Assembly: GCF_001720135.1 (NCBI RefSeq)
Contig: NZ_MCRJ01000003.1
Location: forward strand, 1 to 64,000
Length of the DNA: 64,000 nt
Origin: Methylobrevis pamukkalensis
GTDB taxonomy: Bacteria > Pseudomonadota > Alphaproteobacteria > Rhizobiales > Pleomorphomonadaceae
Reading direction: 5' to 3'
The translations under genes and the position numbers were made by a program. The notes beneath the pieces are model-generated. The model had not been told where the DNA came from, ran no database searches, and saw only the letters and a program-made list of their open reading frames with translations. This document shows positions 19,848 to 29,184 of the stretch, one piece after another. Numbering within the stretch: the stretch's first letter is position 1; each line of letters begins with the position of its first letter.

Positions 19848-20582
19848 ATGTCCCTTTTTGCCAAGCACCAGGTCCTCGAGAAGAACTCGATCCTGCTCCT
19901 CGTCGGCATCCTCATCGCGGTGGCCATCGGCGGCCTCGTGGAGATCGTGCCGCTGTTCTACCTGAAGTCGACGATCGAGAAGGTGGAGGGCGTCAGGCCC
20001 TACACCCCGCTCGAGCTCGCCGGCCGCAACATCTACATCCGCGAGGGCTGCTATCTCTGTCACAGCCAGATGATCCGGCCCATGCGCGACGAGATCGAGC
20101 GTTACGGGCATTTCTCGCTCGCCGCGGAATCCGTCTACGACCACCCCTTCCAGTGGGGCTCCAAGCGCACCGGTCCGGACCTCGCCCGCGTCGGCGGCAA
20201 GTATTCCGACGAATGGCACCGCGATCACCTGATCAACCCGCGCCAGGTGGTGCCGGCCTCGATCATGCCGGGCTATCCCTTCCTCGCGACCACGCCGCTG
20301 AAGGACGAGAGCATCGCCGACGACCTCGTCGCCAACGCGGCCGTCGGCGTGCCCTACAGCCCCGAGATGATCGAGAACGCGCGGCTGGACGTCTACGCCC
20401 AGGTCAACCCCGACGGCGACCGGCTCGACGACTTCCTCGCCCGCTATCCGAAGGCGGTGGTCCGCAACTTCGACGGCAACGCGGCCAAGGTCACCGAGCT
20501 CGACGCGCTGATCGCCTACCTGCAGATCCTCGGCACGCTCGTGGACTTCTCGGTCTACGACGACAAGGCCAACCTGCGCTGA
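19848..20582 (+). CDS. ccoO: cbb3-type cytochrome c oxidase subunit II
   Basis: A 244-residue monohaem cytochrome c. It has an N-terminal membrane anchor ([26 protein letters not shown]), then the haem site CYLCHSQ with the distal Met region SIMPGYPF. The ATG at 19848 lies 10 bases after ccoN with the site GAGGCACCTGCC. The length and the [18 protein letters not shown] motif are typical of CcoO/FixO. Confidence 0.96.
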   Translation: MSLFAKHQVLEKNSILLLVGILIAVAIGGLVEIVPLFYLKSTIEKVEGVRPYTPLELAGRNIYIREGCYLCHSQMIRPMRDEIERYGHFSLAAESVYDHPFQWGSKRTGPDLARVGGKYSDEWHRDHLINPRQVVPASIMPGYPFLATTPLKDESIADDLVANAAVGVPYSPEMIENARLDVYAQVNPDGDRLDDFLARYPKAVVRNFDGNAAKVTELDALIAYLQILGTLVDFSVYDDKANLR

Positions 20583-20594
20583 GGGAGAGGAACC

Positions 20595-20747
20595 ATGTCC
20601 ACCTACGATCAATTCGCCGGCTTCGCCCAGACCTGGGGCCTCCTCTACTTCTTCCTGATCTTCACGGGCGTCGTGATCTACGCGCTCTGGCCGAGAAACC
20701 GGAAGACCTTCGAGGCCGCCGCCCGCATTCCGCTCAGTGAGGATTGA
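20595..20747 (+). CDS. ccoQ: cbb3-type oxidase small subunit
   Basis: A 50-residue protein. It starts MSTYDQFAGFAQTWGLLYF, has one membrane helix (LLYFFLIFTGVVIYALW) and a polar tail ending in SED. It is preceded by the strong GAGGGAGAGGAACC leader and sits between ccoO and ccoP, as in all ccoNOQP operons. CcoQ stabilises the assembled oxidase. Confidence 0.93.
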   Translation: MSTYDQFAGFAQTWGLLYFFLIFTGVVIYALWPRNRKTFEAAARIPLSED

Positions 20748-20750
20748 GCC

Positions 20751-21623
20751 ATGGCTCATCATGACGATATCGACGAGGTCTCCGGCGTCTCCACCACCGG
20801 ACACGAGTGGGACGGGATCCGGGAGCTCAACAACCCGCTGCCGAAGTGGTGGCTCTACGTCTTCTACGCCTCGATTGTGTGGTCGGTCGGCTACTACTTC
20901 GTCTACCCGTCCTGGCCGATGGTCACGGACTACACCCGCGGCTTCCTCGGCTATTCCCAGCGCGAGGCGGCGCTGGCCGACCACGCCGCCGGGATCGAGA
21001 CGCGAATGGCGGCCGGTGCCGGCCTGTCGGACGCCAGCATCGCCGAGATCCAGGCGACACCGGAGCTGCTGACCTTCGCCATGGCCAACGGCAAGGCGGC
21101 CTTCGGCGACAACTGCGCGCCCTGCCACGGCTCGGGCGCCACCGGCTCGAAGGGCTATCCCAACCTGCAGGACGACGACTGGCTCTGGGGTGGCTCGCTG
21201 GAGGCGATCGAACAGACGATCGCCGTCGGCATCCGTTCCACCAGCGACGACACCCGCCTCAGCGACATGCCGGCCTTCGGGCGCGACGAGCTGCTGGACA
21301 AGGACCAGATCCGGCTGGTGGCCAACTACGTGCGCTCGCTGTCGGGCCTCGAGACCGCGGCCGACCTCGATCTCGCCGCCGGCGGCCAGGTCTATGCGGA
21401 AAACTGCGCCGCCTGCCACGGCGAGACCGGCGAGGGCAACCCGGAGCTCGGCGCGCCGCGCCTCTCCGACGCGATCTGGCTCTACGGCTCCGACCAGGCG
21501 ACGATCGTCGAGACCGTCACCAACTCCCGGATGGGCGTGATGCCCACCTGGACCGGCAAGCTGGACCCGATCACCATCAAGTCGCTGGCGGTCTACGTCC
21601 ACAATCTTGGTGGTGGTCAGTGA
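20751..21623 (+). CDS. ccoP: cbb3-type cytochrome c oxidase dihaem subunit III
   Basis: A 290-residue dihaem cytochrome c that passes electrons to CcoO and CcoN. It has an N-terminal membrane helix after the GIRELNNPLPKWWLYVFYAS motif. Two cytochrome c domains follow with haem sites CAPCHGSGATGSKGYPNL and CAACHGETGEG. It starts 3 bases after ccoQ. The operon ends here, followed by a hairpin terminator at 21704. Confidence 0.96.
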   Translation: MAHHDDIDEVSGVSTTGHEWDGIRELNNPLPKWWLYVFYASIVWSVGYYFVYPSWPMVTDYTRGFLGYSQREAALADHAAGIETRMAAGAGLSDASIAEIQATPELLTFAMANGKAAFGDNCAPCHGSGATGSKGYPNLQDDDWLWGGSLEAIEQTIAVGIRSTSDDTRLSDMPAFGRDELLDKDQIRLVANYVRSLSGLETAADLDLAAGGQVYAENCAACHGETGEGNPELGAPRLSDAIWLYGSDQATIVETVTNSRMGVMPTWTGKLDPITIKSLAVYVHNLGGGQ

Positions 21624-21703
21624 CGGCGCCACAGCGCTTGATTCGCCCGGCCGTCTGATCGGGCGGCTCCTTCCGGAGGCACTCAGCCCCGAAAGGCAAC
21701 TCG

Positions 21704-21735
21704 ACGCCGGCGCCCCGCGCCGGCGTTTCCTTTTC
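21704..21735 (+). terminator. Rho-independent-type terminator after ccoNOQP
   Basis: ACGCCGGCGC, a short CCCG loop and CGCCGGCGT form a strong stem, followed by TTCCTTTT. It lies 80 bases after ccoP and also just downstream of the convergent sulfotransferase gene, so it may serve only the plus strand. Confidence 0.7.
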
Positions 21736-21744
21736 CGCGCCTCC

Positions 21745-22518
21745 TCAATCCGCCGGCATGGCGCGGTCGGGATAAAACAGCTCGAAATCCGCGCGGTAGC
21801 GGGCGAGCACCAGGTCGGCGAGGCCGGGGTCGGCGGCGTAGAGGGCGGCGACCGGGGGGCGCAGACCGGAGGTCTTGACCAGCGTGTTGGCGAGCGCGCC
21901 GAGGCGCGGCCCGCCTCTTGCGGCAATCGCGGTGCGGATCGCGGTCCAGTCGGCGTCCAGCGTCTCGACCCGGCCGACGAGATCGGGCACCAGCCGGCCC
22001 TTCTCGGAGAGGATGCGGCTCTGGCTGCAGAGGTGGATGTCGATCAGGTCGTCGCCGACCACGGCCGTGCGCTCCACGAAAGCGCGAAAGCTCATGGTCT
22101 TGGAATAGCCCGTCCGCCGCATGGCGCCGGGAAGCTCGTCGCGGGCGATGATCTTGTCGTAATAGGCCGAGACCACCCGGGCGAAGGGATTGCGCACCAC
22201 GGTGAAGGACGTGAAGCCGGGGTAGACCCTGAGGAACCGCCCGCAGGTGGTCATCTCGGCCCTGGCGCCGAATTCCCGGCGCCAGAAGCGGTCGCGGTTG
22301 ATGTTGGGAACGGACGGATAGGCGGCAAAGGCCGGGTCCGTCACCTCGCCGGCGGTCATCAGGTGGTGCAGCGCCTGCTTGATCGACGAGTTGGCGGCCT
22401 TCGGCACCCGCACATAGGCGAGCCGCCACGGCTTCAGCACGATCACCGACCGCATCCGGTGCGGATGCCGCAGATAGGTGAGCACCCTCGCGCCGAGGGT
22501 GCCGATCTCGTCGAACAT
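21745..22518 (-). CDS. Sulfotransferase family 2 protein
   Basis: A 257-residue protein of the carbohydrate sulfotransferase-like group. The 5'-phosphosulfate loop corresponds to AYVRVPKAANSSIKQAL near residue 35, and the 3'-phosphate site to FTVVRNPFARVVSAYYDKI near 100. No signal peptide is seen with the start at 22518 (MFDEIGTLGARVLTYL). It therefore resembles cytoplasmic bacterial enzymes that sulfate glycans or Nod-factor-like oligosaccharides. The upstream open frame to 22728 lacks a plausible start context. It sits alone, antisense, between ccoP and ccoG, an unusual place for such a gene. The acceptor is unknown. Confidence 0.8.
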   Translation of the reverse strand: MFDEIGTLGARVLTYLRHPHRMRSVIVLKPWRLAYVRVPKAANSSIKQALHHLMTAGEVTDPAFAAYPSVPNINRDRFWRREFGARAEMTTCGRFLRVYPGFTSFTVVRNPFARVVSAYYDKIIARDELPGAMRRTGYSKTMSFRAFVERTAVVGDDLIDIHLCSQSRILSEKGRLVPDLVGRVETLDADWTAIRTAIAARGGPRLGALANTLVKTSGLRPPVAALYAADPGLADLVLARYRADFELFYPDRAMPAD

Positions 22519-22702
22519 GCGGACCAACCTCGGCACGCGCCGCAGCGCCGGAAAGGACGAAAACGCCTTTCGCGTTGTCGCCGATCGATCCGCCCGGTGC
22601 AAGCATCCCGGTTGCGCCGCACACGGGGAAAGGGGAAAGCCTCTCTCCCGACCGGGCGGCCCGCAGGTCATGCCGTGGGCCGGCGGCTCGGGAACCGGTT
22701 CC

Positions 22703-23233
22703 TCAGCCCGACGCCGGCGCCCCGCCATCCTTCGGCAGGAAGGCCATCGCCACGCCGTTCATGCAGTAGCGCTTGCCGGTCGGCGGCGGCCCGTCGTCGA
22801 AGACATGGCCGAGATGGCCGCCGCAGCGCCGGCAGTGCACCTCGGTCCGGCGCATGAACAGACTGTCGTCGGCCCGTGTGCCGACGGCGCCGGCGATCGG
22901 GGCGTAGAAGCTCGGCCAGCCGGTGCCGCTGTCGTATTTGGTCGCGGATTCGAACAGCGGCAGGTCGCAGCCGGCGCAGACGAAGGTGCCGGCGCGCTTC
23001 TCGTCGTCCAGCGGGCTCGATCCGGGCCGCTCGGTGTCGTGGCCGCGCAGGACCCGGTATTGCGCCGGCGTCAGCAGGCGGCGCCACTCCTCCTCGCTGC
23101 GCGTCACCTCGAAACCGCCGGCCACTGCCGGCGTGCTGCCGGCAAGGCGCCATCCGGCGCCGGCCAGCCCGAAGGCGAGTGCCGTGCCGCCGGCCAGCGC
23201 GAACAGCCCGCGCCGCGAAACCCTGTCGTCCAT
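22703..23233 (-). CDS. msrB: Peptide-methionine (R)-S-oxide reductase with Tat signal
   Basis: A 176-residue protein. A twin-arginine leader (RVSRRGLFALAGGTALAFGLAG) is followed by the MsrB domain. Zinc ligands are in CAGC and CRRC, the catalytic Cys in KRYCMNGVAM, and the conserved GWPSFYAP and GHLGHVFDDGP motifs are complete. The signal predicts export of the folded enzyme to the periplasm, where it would repair oxidised methionine in envelope proteins. It lies next to the cbb3 oxidase genes, whose periplasmic cytochromes are plausible clients. That link is inference. Confidence 0.92.
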   Translation of the reverse strand: MDDRVSRRGLFALAGGTALAFGLAGAGWRLAGSTPAVAGGFEVTRSEEEWRRLLTPAQYRVLRGHDTERPGSSPLDDEKRAGTFVCAGCDLPLFESATKYDSGTGWPSFYAPIAGAVGTRADDSLFMRRTEVHCRRCGGHLGHVFDDGPPPTGKRYCMNGVAMAFLPKDGGAPASG

Positions 23234-23369
23234 GACGTCGTCTCCTCGTTCCCTGCGGGTGCGTCAGCTGCGCCCGTCACCTTGTTTCGTGGCCGCAGCC
23301 TGCGCCCGGCCGGGCCATCGTGCCAGACACGTCTTTTCACGTCGTCGTGAGGGTCCTGCGGTCCGGGCT

Positions 23370-23383
23370 TTGATCTGGCGCAA
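23370..23383. promoter_or_regulatory. FixK/FNR box upstream of ccoG-fixHIS
   Basis: TTGATCTGGCGCAA fits the broader FixK2 pattern TTG(A/C)-N6-(T/G)CAA, with GCAA as the right half. It lies 100 bases upstream of ccoG, nearly the same distance as the ccoN box from its gene. Confidence 0.65.
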
Positions 23384-23482
23384 GGCGGAGCGGCGCAATT
23401 GCGGGCAGGGTGCGAGCCTGCCGGGGAAGGGACGGGCTTGTCCGGCGCGACAGACGTGCTGCGATCCGAGGAGGGTCGACCC

Positions 23483-24927
23483 ATGAACATGCATCCATCG
23501 CCGGCGGAGGAGGATGTCCTCTACGCCAGTGCCAAGAAGATCTATCCGATGGCGGTCCACGGCCGGCTGCGGAAGATCAAGTGGGCGGTCCTCGCGATCA
23601 CGCTCGGCATCTACTACTTCCTGCCCTTCATCCGCTGGGATCGCGGGCCGCACGCGCCCGACCAGGCGGTGCTGATCGACCTGGCCGGGCGGCGCGCCTA
23701 TTTCTTCTTCATCGAGATCTGGCCGCAGGAGGTCTACTATCTCACCGGCCTGCTGATCCTCGCCTCGCTGGCGCTGTTCCTGATGAACGCGCTCGCCGGC
23801 CGCATCTGGTGCGGCTACCTCTGTCCGCAGACGGTCTGGACCGACCTGTTCCTCGCCGTGGAACGCTTCGTGGAGGGCGATCGCCGCGAGCGGATGATCT
23901 TCGACAAGGCGCCATGGACCCTCGCCAAGGCGGCGCGGCGGGTGACCAAGCATTTCCTCTGGCTGATGATCGCCTGGTGGACCGGCGGTGCTGGGTGCTC
24001 TACTTCGCCGACGCGCCGACGCTGGTGGCGGACCTGGCCACCGGCGCAGCGCCCTTCTCGGCCTATCTGTGGATCGGGATCCTCACCTTCACGACCTACG
24101 TGCTCGCCGGCCACATGCGCGAGCAGGTCTGCCTCTACATGTGTCCGTGGCCGCGCATCCAGGCCGCCCTCACCGACGAATGGGCGCTCAACGTCACCTA
24201 TCGCGCCGACCGCGGCGAGCCGCGCATGTCGGTCAAGGCGGCGAAGAAGGCGGAGGATCTCGGTCTGCCGGCCGGCGACTGCGTGGACTGCCTGCAGTGC
24301 GTCGCCGCCTGCCCGACCGGGGTCGACATCCGCGACGGCATGCAGCTCGGCTGCATCCAGTGCGGCCTGTGCATCGACGCCTGCGACACGGTGATGACCA
24401 AGCTCGGCCGCGAGGACGGGCTGATCGCCTATGACACCGACATGAACATCGAGCGCCGCGAGCAGGGCCTGTCACCGGTCTATCGCCTGGTGCGGCCGCG
24501 CACGGTGCTCTACACGGCACTGATCGTCGTGGTCGGCGCGGTGATGGTCTACGCCCTTGCCACCCGCGGCTTCACCGGCGTCAACGTCCTCCACGACCGC
24601 AACCCGATCTTCGTCACCCTGTCCGATGGCGGCGTGCGCAACGGCTACACCATCCGCATCCTCAACAAGCGGCCGATCGAGCGGCACTATTCGCTGCTGA
24701 TCGAGGGCCTGCCGGAAGATGCCACGGTGGATGCGGTCGGCCATCCGATCATGGTCGCCGGCAAGCCGATGATCACGGTCGGCCCGGACACGACGGAGGA
24801 GATCCGCGTGCTGATCGCCGTGCCGGCGGACAGCGGCCTGACGAAGTCTTCCGACATCGTCTTCCGCGTCGTCGATACCGCCAGCGGCGAGAGCGCCACG
24901 GCCAGCGACTTCTTCCGCATCGAGTGA
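23483..24927 (+). CDS. ccoG: cbb3 oxidase assembly ferredoxin-like copper reductase; apparent frameshift near 23991
   Basis: About 481 residues after one base is restored (also called FixG). There are five membrane helices, the NapH-type motif AGRIWCGYLCPQTVWTDLF, and two 4Fe-4S sites (CVDCLQCVAACPTG and CIQCGLCIDACDTV). A C-terminal Ig-like periplasmic domain follows. CcoG reduces Cu(II) before copper is passed to the oxidase. The frame changes in ACCGGCGGTGC-TGGGTG, where one base restores WWTGGAWVLYF. It is the first gene of ccoG-fixH-fixI-fixS. Confidence 0.93.
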
Positions 24928-24990
24928 CGCCGCCGGAGGCGGGGCCCTGGTCCCGTCTCCGGTCTCCCGCACGCCAACGAGGACACGGAC

Positions 24991-25530
24991 ATGGCTCCCC
25001 TTGCCATCGACCCCACCGATCACGACGACGGCGTCACCGGGCGCCGCTTCACCGGCTGGCACGTGCTCGCCTGCTTTGCCGCCTTCTTCTTCATCGTCTT
25101 TGCCGCCAACGGTGCGCTGGTCTACATGGCGGTCTCGACCTTCTCCGGGGTCGAGGTCGCCAGCTCCTTCAAGGCCGGCCAGGAATTCCCGGAGGAACTC
25201 GCGCAGGCCCGCGCCCAGGCCGGCCGCGACTGGCATGTGGACGTGCGCCCCGTGCTCGGCGCCGACGGCCGGCTCGAGCTGACCGCGCAGTTCGCCGACC
25301 ACGACGGCGCCGCGCTCTACGGACTGGAGGTCACGGCGCTGCTCGGACATCTCGCCGACCGGCGCCTCGACCTGACGCTGGTGCTCGAGCCGGTCGGCGG
25401 CGGCCGCTATGCCGCGTCGGCCGAACAGGTGCCGGCAGGCGCCCGCGAACTGGTGATCGAGGCGCATCGTGGCGGCGCGCGGCAGTTCCTCAGCCGCGGC
25501 AAGCTGTTCCTCAAGGCGGACGGCGGCTGA
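24991..25530 (+). CDS. fixH: cbb3 oxidase assembly protein FixH (CcoH)
   Basis: A 179-residue protein. A membrane helix near residues 25-48 (HVLACFAAFFFIVFAANGALVYMAV) is followed by a periplasmic beta-rich FixH domain with GQEFPEELAQARAQ and RDWHVDV. It is required for assembly or stability of cbb3 oxidase in other species. It starts 63 bases after ccoG and its stop is directly followed by the ATG of fixI. Confidence 0.92.
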   Translation: MAPLAIDPTDHDDGVTGRRFTGWHVLACFAAFFFIVFAANGALVYMAVSTFSGVEVASSFKAGQEFPEELAQARAQAGRDWHVDVRPVLGADGRLELTAQFADHDGAALYGLEVTALLGHLADRRLDLTLVLEPVGGGRYAASAEQVPAGARELVIEAHRGGARQFLSRGKLFLKADGG

Positions 25531-25531
25531 C

Positions 25532-27835
25532 ATGACCACCGTTCTCGACCTTGCGGCGCCGATGCGCTCGACCCCGGCTGCGGCCGGCACGGTCGCCCGC
25601 GACTGGACGGCCTTCGCCGCCACCGACGCCTCCGGCGTCTGCCGCATGGAATTCGCCCTGGAGGGGATCACCTGCGCGGCCTGCATGACCGAGATCGAGC
25701 AGGCGTTGCGGCCGCTCGCCGGTGTCGAGACCGCGCGGGTCAATCTCTCCAACCGCCGTCTGGCGCTCGCCTGGAGGCCGGACGCGATCTCACCGGATAC
25801 CGTGCTCGCCCGCCTTGCGGCGCTCGGCTACCCGGCCCGTCCCTTCGATCCGGCGCTCGCCACCGGCGGCAGCAGCGCCGAGCAGCGCCGGCTGCTGCGC
25901 GCCATCGGCGTCGCCGGCTTTGCCGTGATGAACGTGATGCTGCTGTCGATCTCGATCTGGTCCGGCAACGTCACCGACATCACCCCCGAGACCCGCGACT
26001 TCTTCCACTGGGTGTCGGCGCTGATCGCGATGCCGGCGGTCGCCTATGCCGGCCAGCCGTTCTTCTCCAGCGCGCTGAGTGCCCTCCGCCACGGCCGGGT
26101 CAACATGGACGTGCCGATCTCGCTCGGCGTGCTGCTGGCGGTCGGCCTCTCCTTCGTCTCGACCCTGACCCACGGCACGGAAGCCTATTTCGACAGCGCG
26201 CTGATGCTGCTGTTCTTCCTGCTCACCGGCCGCTTCCTCGACGAGAACATGCGCCGGCGCACCGCCGTGGAGGCCGAGACGCTGGCCGCGCTCCGGGCCG
26301 ACACGGCGATCCGCCTCGGCGCGGACGGCAGCCTCGCGGACGTGCCGGTCTCGGCGATCCGTCCGGGCGAGCGCGTGCTGGTCCGTCCGGGCGAGCGTGT
26401 CCCGGTCGACGGCATCGTCCTCACCGGCGCCTCGGAGATCGACGTCGCCCTCGTCACCGGCGAGACCCTGCCCGAGGCGGTGGCGCCCGGCGCGGCGGTG
26501 CATGCCGGCACGCTCAACATCTCCGGCGTCCTTGTCGTCCGCGTCAGCGCCGGCGCCGCCGACACGCGGCTTGCCGAGATCGAGCGGCTGCTCGCCAACG
26601 CGGCGGCGGCGAAGTCGGCGACCATGCGGCTGGCCGACCGGGTCGCCCGTGCCTATGCGCCGGTGGTCCATGCCGTCGCGCTGTCCACCTTCGTCGGCTG
26701 GACGCTCGCCGGCACCTCCTGGACCGAGGCGCTGGTGATCGCGATCGCGGTGCTGATCATCACCTGTCCCTGCGCGCTGGCGCTCGCCGTCCCGGCCGTG
26801 CAGGTGGTCACCGCCGGCCTCCTGTTCCGCGCCGGGGTGCTGCTCAATGCCGGCGACGCCATCGAGCGGCTGGCCGCGGTCGACACCGTCGTCTTCGACA
26901 AGACCGGCACGCTGACGCTGCCGGATGCGGATCTCGCCGGCGCCCTTGATCCGGACGCGGTCCTGCGGGCCGGGGACCTCGCCGGTGCCAGCCGCCATCC
27001 GCTGGCGGCCGCCCTCTACCGGGCGAGCGGCATCGGCGCGCCCCTCGAGGACCTGCGCGAGGTGCCCGGCTGCGGCGTCGAGACCTCGGCCGGCCCCGGG
27101 CGCCGGCTCGGCAGCCCGGCCTTCTGCGGCGTGGCCGAGGCGGATCTCGCGGCCTTCCGCGATGCCCATCCGGGCGCCTCGGTGATCGCCTATGCGGAGG
27201 AGGGGCGCGCGCCCGTGCTGTTCGCCTTCGCCCAGCGGCTGCGTCCCGGCGCGGCTGCCGTGATCGCGGCGCTCCGGGCCGAGGGCATCGCCGTGGAAAT
27301 CCTCTCCGGCGACACGGTGGCCGCCGTGGCCCGCACGGCCGCCGACCTCGGCCTCGACACCTTCACCGGCGCCGCCGACCCGGCCGCCAAGATCGCCCGG
27401 CTGGCCGCCCTGAAGGCGCAGGGCCGGCGGGTGCTGATGGTCGGCGACGGGCTCAACGACGCGCCCGCGCTCGCAGCCGCCCATGTCTCCATGGCCCCGG
27501 CCTCCGGCGCCTCGCTGGCCAAGGTCTCGGCCGACGCGGTGTTCCTCGGGGAGGGGCTTGGCGCCGTGCCCGAAAGCCTGCGCCTGTCGCGGGCGGCGCT
27601 GCGCGCCATGCGGCAGAATCTCGCCATTGCGCTGGTCTACAATCTGGTGGCGGTGCCCGTTGCCATCGCCGGCCACGTCACGCCGCTGATCGCGGCGCTT
27701 GCCATGTCCGGGTCGTCGCTGATCGTGACCGTCAACGCCCTGCGCCTGCGCCTTGCCCGCCGGCGCGGCGCGGTGCAGGGGCAGCACAGCCCGGCCGGGG
27801 CCACGCCCCCCGGCGCAACGGAGGCCGCCGCATGA
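25532..27835 (+). CDS. fixI: Copper-translocating P-type ATPase FixI (CcoI)
   Basis: A 767-residue P1B ATPase that supplies copper for CuB of the cbb3 oxidase. It has an N-terminal HMA domain (EGITCAACMTEIEQAL), an eight-helix membrane domain with TCPCALALAVP, the phosphorylation site FDKTGTLTLP, the HP motif region SRHPLAAAL and hinge GDGLNDAPALA. The start at 25532 is 1 base after the fixH stop, and the 3' end overlaps fixS by 4 bases (ATGA). The CPC motif and operon place mark it as the CcoI type, not the CopA detoxification type. Confidence 0.95.
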   Translation: MTTVLDLAAPMRSTPAAAGTVARDWTAFAATDASGVCRMEFALEGITCAACMTEIEQALRPLAGVETARVNLSNRRLALAWRPDAISPDTVLARLAALGYPARPFDPALATGGSSAEQRRLLRAIGVAGFAVMNVMLLSISIWSGNVTDITPETRDFFHWVSALIAMPAVAYAGQPFFSSALSALRHGRVNMDVPISLGVLLAVGLSFVSTLTHGTEAYFDSALMLLFFLLTGRFLDENMRRRTAVEAETLAALRADTAIRLGADGSLADVPVSAIRPGERVLVRPGERVPVDGIVLTGASEIDVALVTGETLPEAVAPGAAVHAGTLNISGVLVVRVSAGAADTRLAEIERLLANAAAAKSATMRLADRVARAYAPVVHAVALSTFVGWTLAGTSWTEALVIAIAVLIITCPCALALAVPAVQVVTAGLLFRAGVLLNAGDAIERLAAVDTVVFDKTGTLTLPDADLAGALDPDAVLRAGDLAGASRHPLAAALYRASGIGAPLEDLREVPGCGVETSAGPGRRLGSPAFCGVAEADLAAFRDAHPGASVIAYAEEGRAPVLFAFAQRLRPGAAAVIAALRAEGIAVEILSGDTVAAVARTAADLGLDTFTGAADPAAKIARLAALKAQGRRVLMVGDGLNDAPALAAAHVSMAPASGASLAKVSADAVFLGEGLGAVPESLRLSRAALRAMRQNLAIALVYNLVAVPVAIAGHVTPLIAALAMSGSSLIVTVNALRLRLARRRGAVQGQHSPAGATPPGATEAAA

Positions 27836-27975
27836 GCGTGCTCGTCTACCTGGTGCCGATCGCCCTCCTGCTCGGCCTTTCCGGCCTCGTCGCCTTCCTC
27901 TGGTCGCTGAGGAGCGGCCAGTATGACGATCTCGAGGGCGCCGGCTGGCGCATCCTCGACGACGGCGACGTTTGA
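27832..27975 (+). CDS. fixS: cbb3 oxidase maturation protein FixS (CcoS)
   Basis: A 47-residue protein. It has one membrane helix (VPIALLLGLSGLVAFLWSL) followed by RSGQYDDLEGAGWRILDD, the signature of CcoS. It begins inside the last codons of fixI (ATGA overlap) and closes the ccoG-fixHIS operon. It is needed for insertion of haem and copper in the oxidase. Confidence 0.94.
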   Translation: MSVLVYLVPIALLLGLSGLVAFLWSLRSGQYDDLEGAGWRILDDGDV

Positions 27976-27990
27976 CGTACCGGGATTGGT

Positions 27991-29061
27991 TCAGCCGCCG
28001 AGCGTGCGTTCCAGCACCCGCAGCCAGTTGCCGCTGCAGATCTTGGCGAGCAGCGCTTCGCCATAGCCGTGGTCACGCATCGCCCGCACCAGCACCGGCA
28101 GGCCGGCGGCGTCGCCGATCGCCTGCGGCACCTCGGCGCCGTCGAAATCGGAGCCGAGGCCGACATGGTCCTCGCCGGCCACCGCGATCAGGTGGTCGAG
28201 ATGGCGCAGCATCACGTCGACGCCGGTCGCCTCGTCCATCTGCCCGTCCGGCCGCAGGAAGGCGGTGGCGAAGTTGAGGCCGACGAGACCGCCCGACGCG
28301 CGGATCGCATCAAGTTGCGCGTCCGTCAGGTTGCGGGCATGCGGGCAGACCGCGTGGGCGTTGGAATGGGTGGCCACCAGCGGCGCATTGGACAGCCGCG
28401 CCACGTCGTCGAAGCCCGCGGCATTCAGATGCGACAGGTCGAGCAGGATCCTGAGTTCGTTGCAGCGCGCAACCAGCGCCTTGCCGGCCGGCGTCAGCCC
28501 CGGCCCGATGTCGGGGCCGGAGGGAAAGCGGAACGGCACGCCGTGGCCGAACACGGTCGGCCGGCTCCACACCGGCCCGAGCGAGCGCAGCCCGGCGGCG
28601 TGCAGCACGTCCAGCATCCGCAGTTCCGGGTCGATCGCCTCGGCGCCCTCGATGTGGAGGACGGCGGCCAGCGCGCCGCGCGCCATGGTCTCGCGGATCT
28701 CGCCCGCCGTGCGGCAGATCTTCACCGCGCCCGCCGAGGCGCGCTCGATCCGCAGCATCAGCGAGATCATGCGGATGACGTAGCCGCGCGCCGCCTCCGG
28801 GTCGAGCGGTGGCGGCAGCGGCAGGTCGTAGCGCGTGCCCGACATGCTGCCGGAAAAGCCCGCCCCGTGGCGCGGCGAGGGGCTGTAGCAGGCGAAGATC
28901 GCGCCGCGCAGGCCGCCGCGGATCGCGCGCGGCAGGTCGATGTGGCCGAGACCGTCGCCGCCGATGAAATCACCCACCGCGTCGTTCGTCACTTTCTCGA
29001 TGAGGCGCAGGAGCGTGTCGTTGTGGCCATCGAAAACGGCGTGAGACGAGGGACCGGTCAT
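27991..29061 (-). CDS. Membrane dipeptidase (peptidase family M19)
   Basis: A 356-residue zinc dipeptidase of the renal dipeptidase family. Metal ligands are visible in FDGHNDTLLRL (His, Asp), HIEGAEAIDPE (Glu), DLSHLNAAGF (His) and VATHSNAHAVCPH (His), and the catalytic region is VGLGSDFDGAEVP. There is no signal peptide. Bacterial members cleave dipeptides, including D-residue ones, or act on pyrroloquinoline- or creatinine-related substrates, so the true substrate is open. It is convergent with fixS and lies downstream of hemA, separated by a terminator. Confidence 0.9.
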   Translation of the reverse strand: MTGPSSHAVFDGHNDTLLRLIEKVTNDAVGDFIGGDGLGHIDLPRAIRGGLRGAIFACYSPSPRHGAGFSGSMSGTRYDLPLPPPLDPEAARGYVIRMISLMLRIERASAGAVKICRTAGEIRETMARGALAAVLHIEGAEAIDPELRMLDVLHAAGLRSLGPVWSRPTVFGHGVPFRFPSGPDIGPGLTPAGKALVARCNELRILLDLSHLNAAGFDDVARLSNAPLVATHSNAHAVCPHARNLTDAQLDAIRASGGLVGLNFATAFLRPDGQMDEATGVDVMLRHLDHLIAVAGEDHVGLGSDFDGAEVPQAIGDAAGLPVLVRAMRDHGYGEALLAKICSGNWLRVLERTLGG

Positions 29062-29116
29062 GGATCGTCCTTGGCGAGGGCAGGCGGTGTTCGCCGGGGC
29101 CGGCCGGGGCCGGCGC

Positions 29117-29146
29117 CAACAAAAAGCCCCGGGCGGGGCCGGGGCA
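29117..29146 (-). terminator. Terminator downstream of hemA
   Basis: Read on the minus strand, GCCCCGG, a short loop and a GC stem ending CCGGGGC are followed by TTTTTGTT. It lies 40 bases after the hemA stop and before the dipeptidase start, so it separates the two. Confidence 0.75.
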
Positions 29147-29184
29147 ATTTGATCGTTGTTCGCAGGCGAAGGAAAGCGGGAAAT

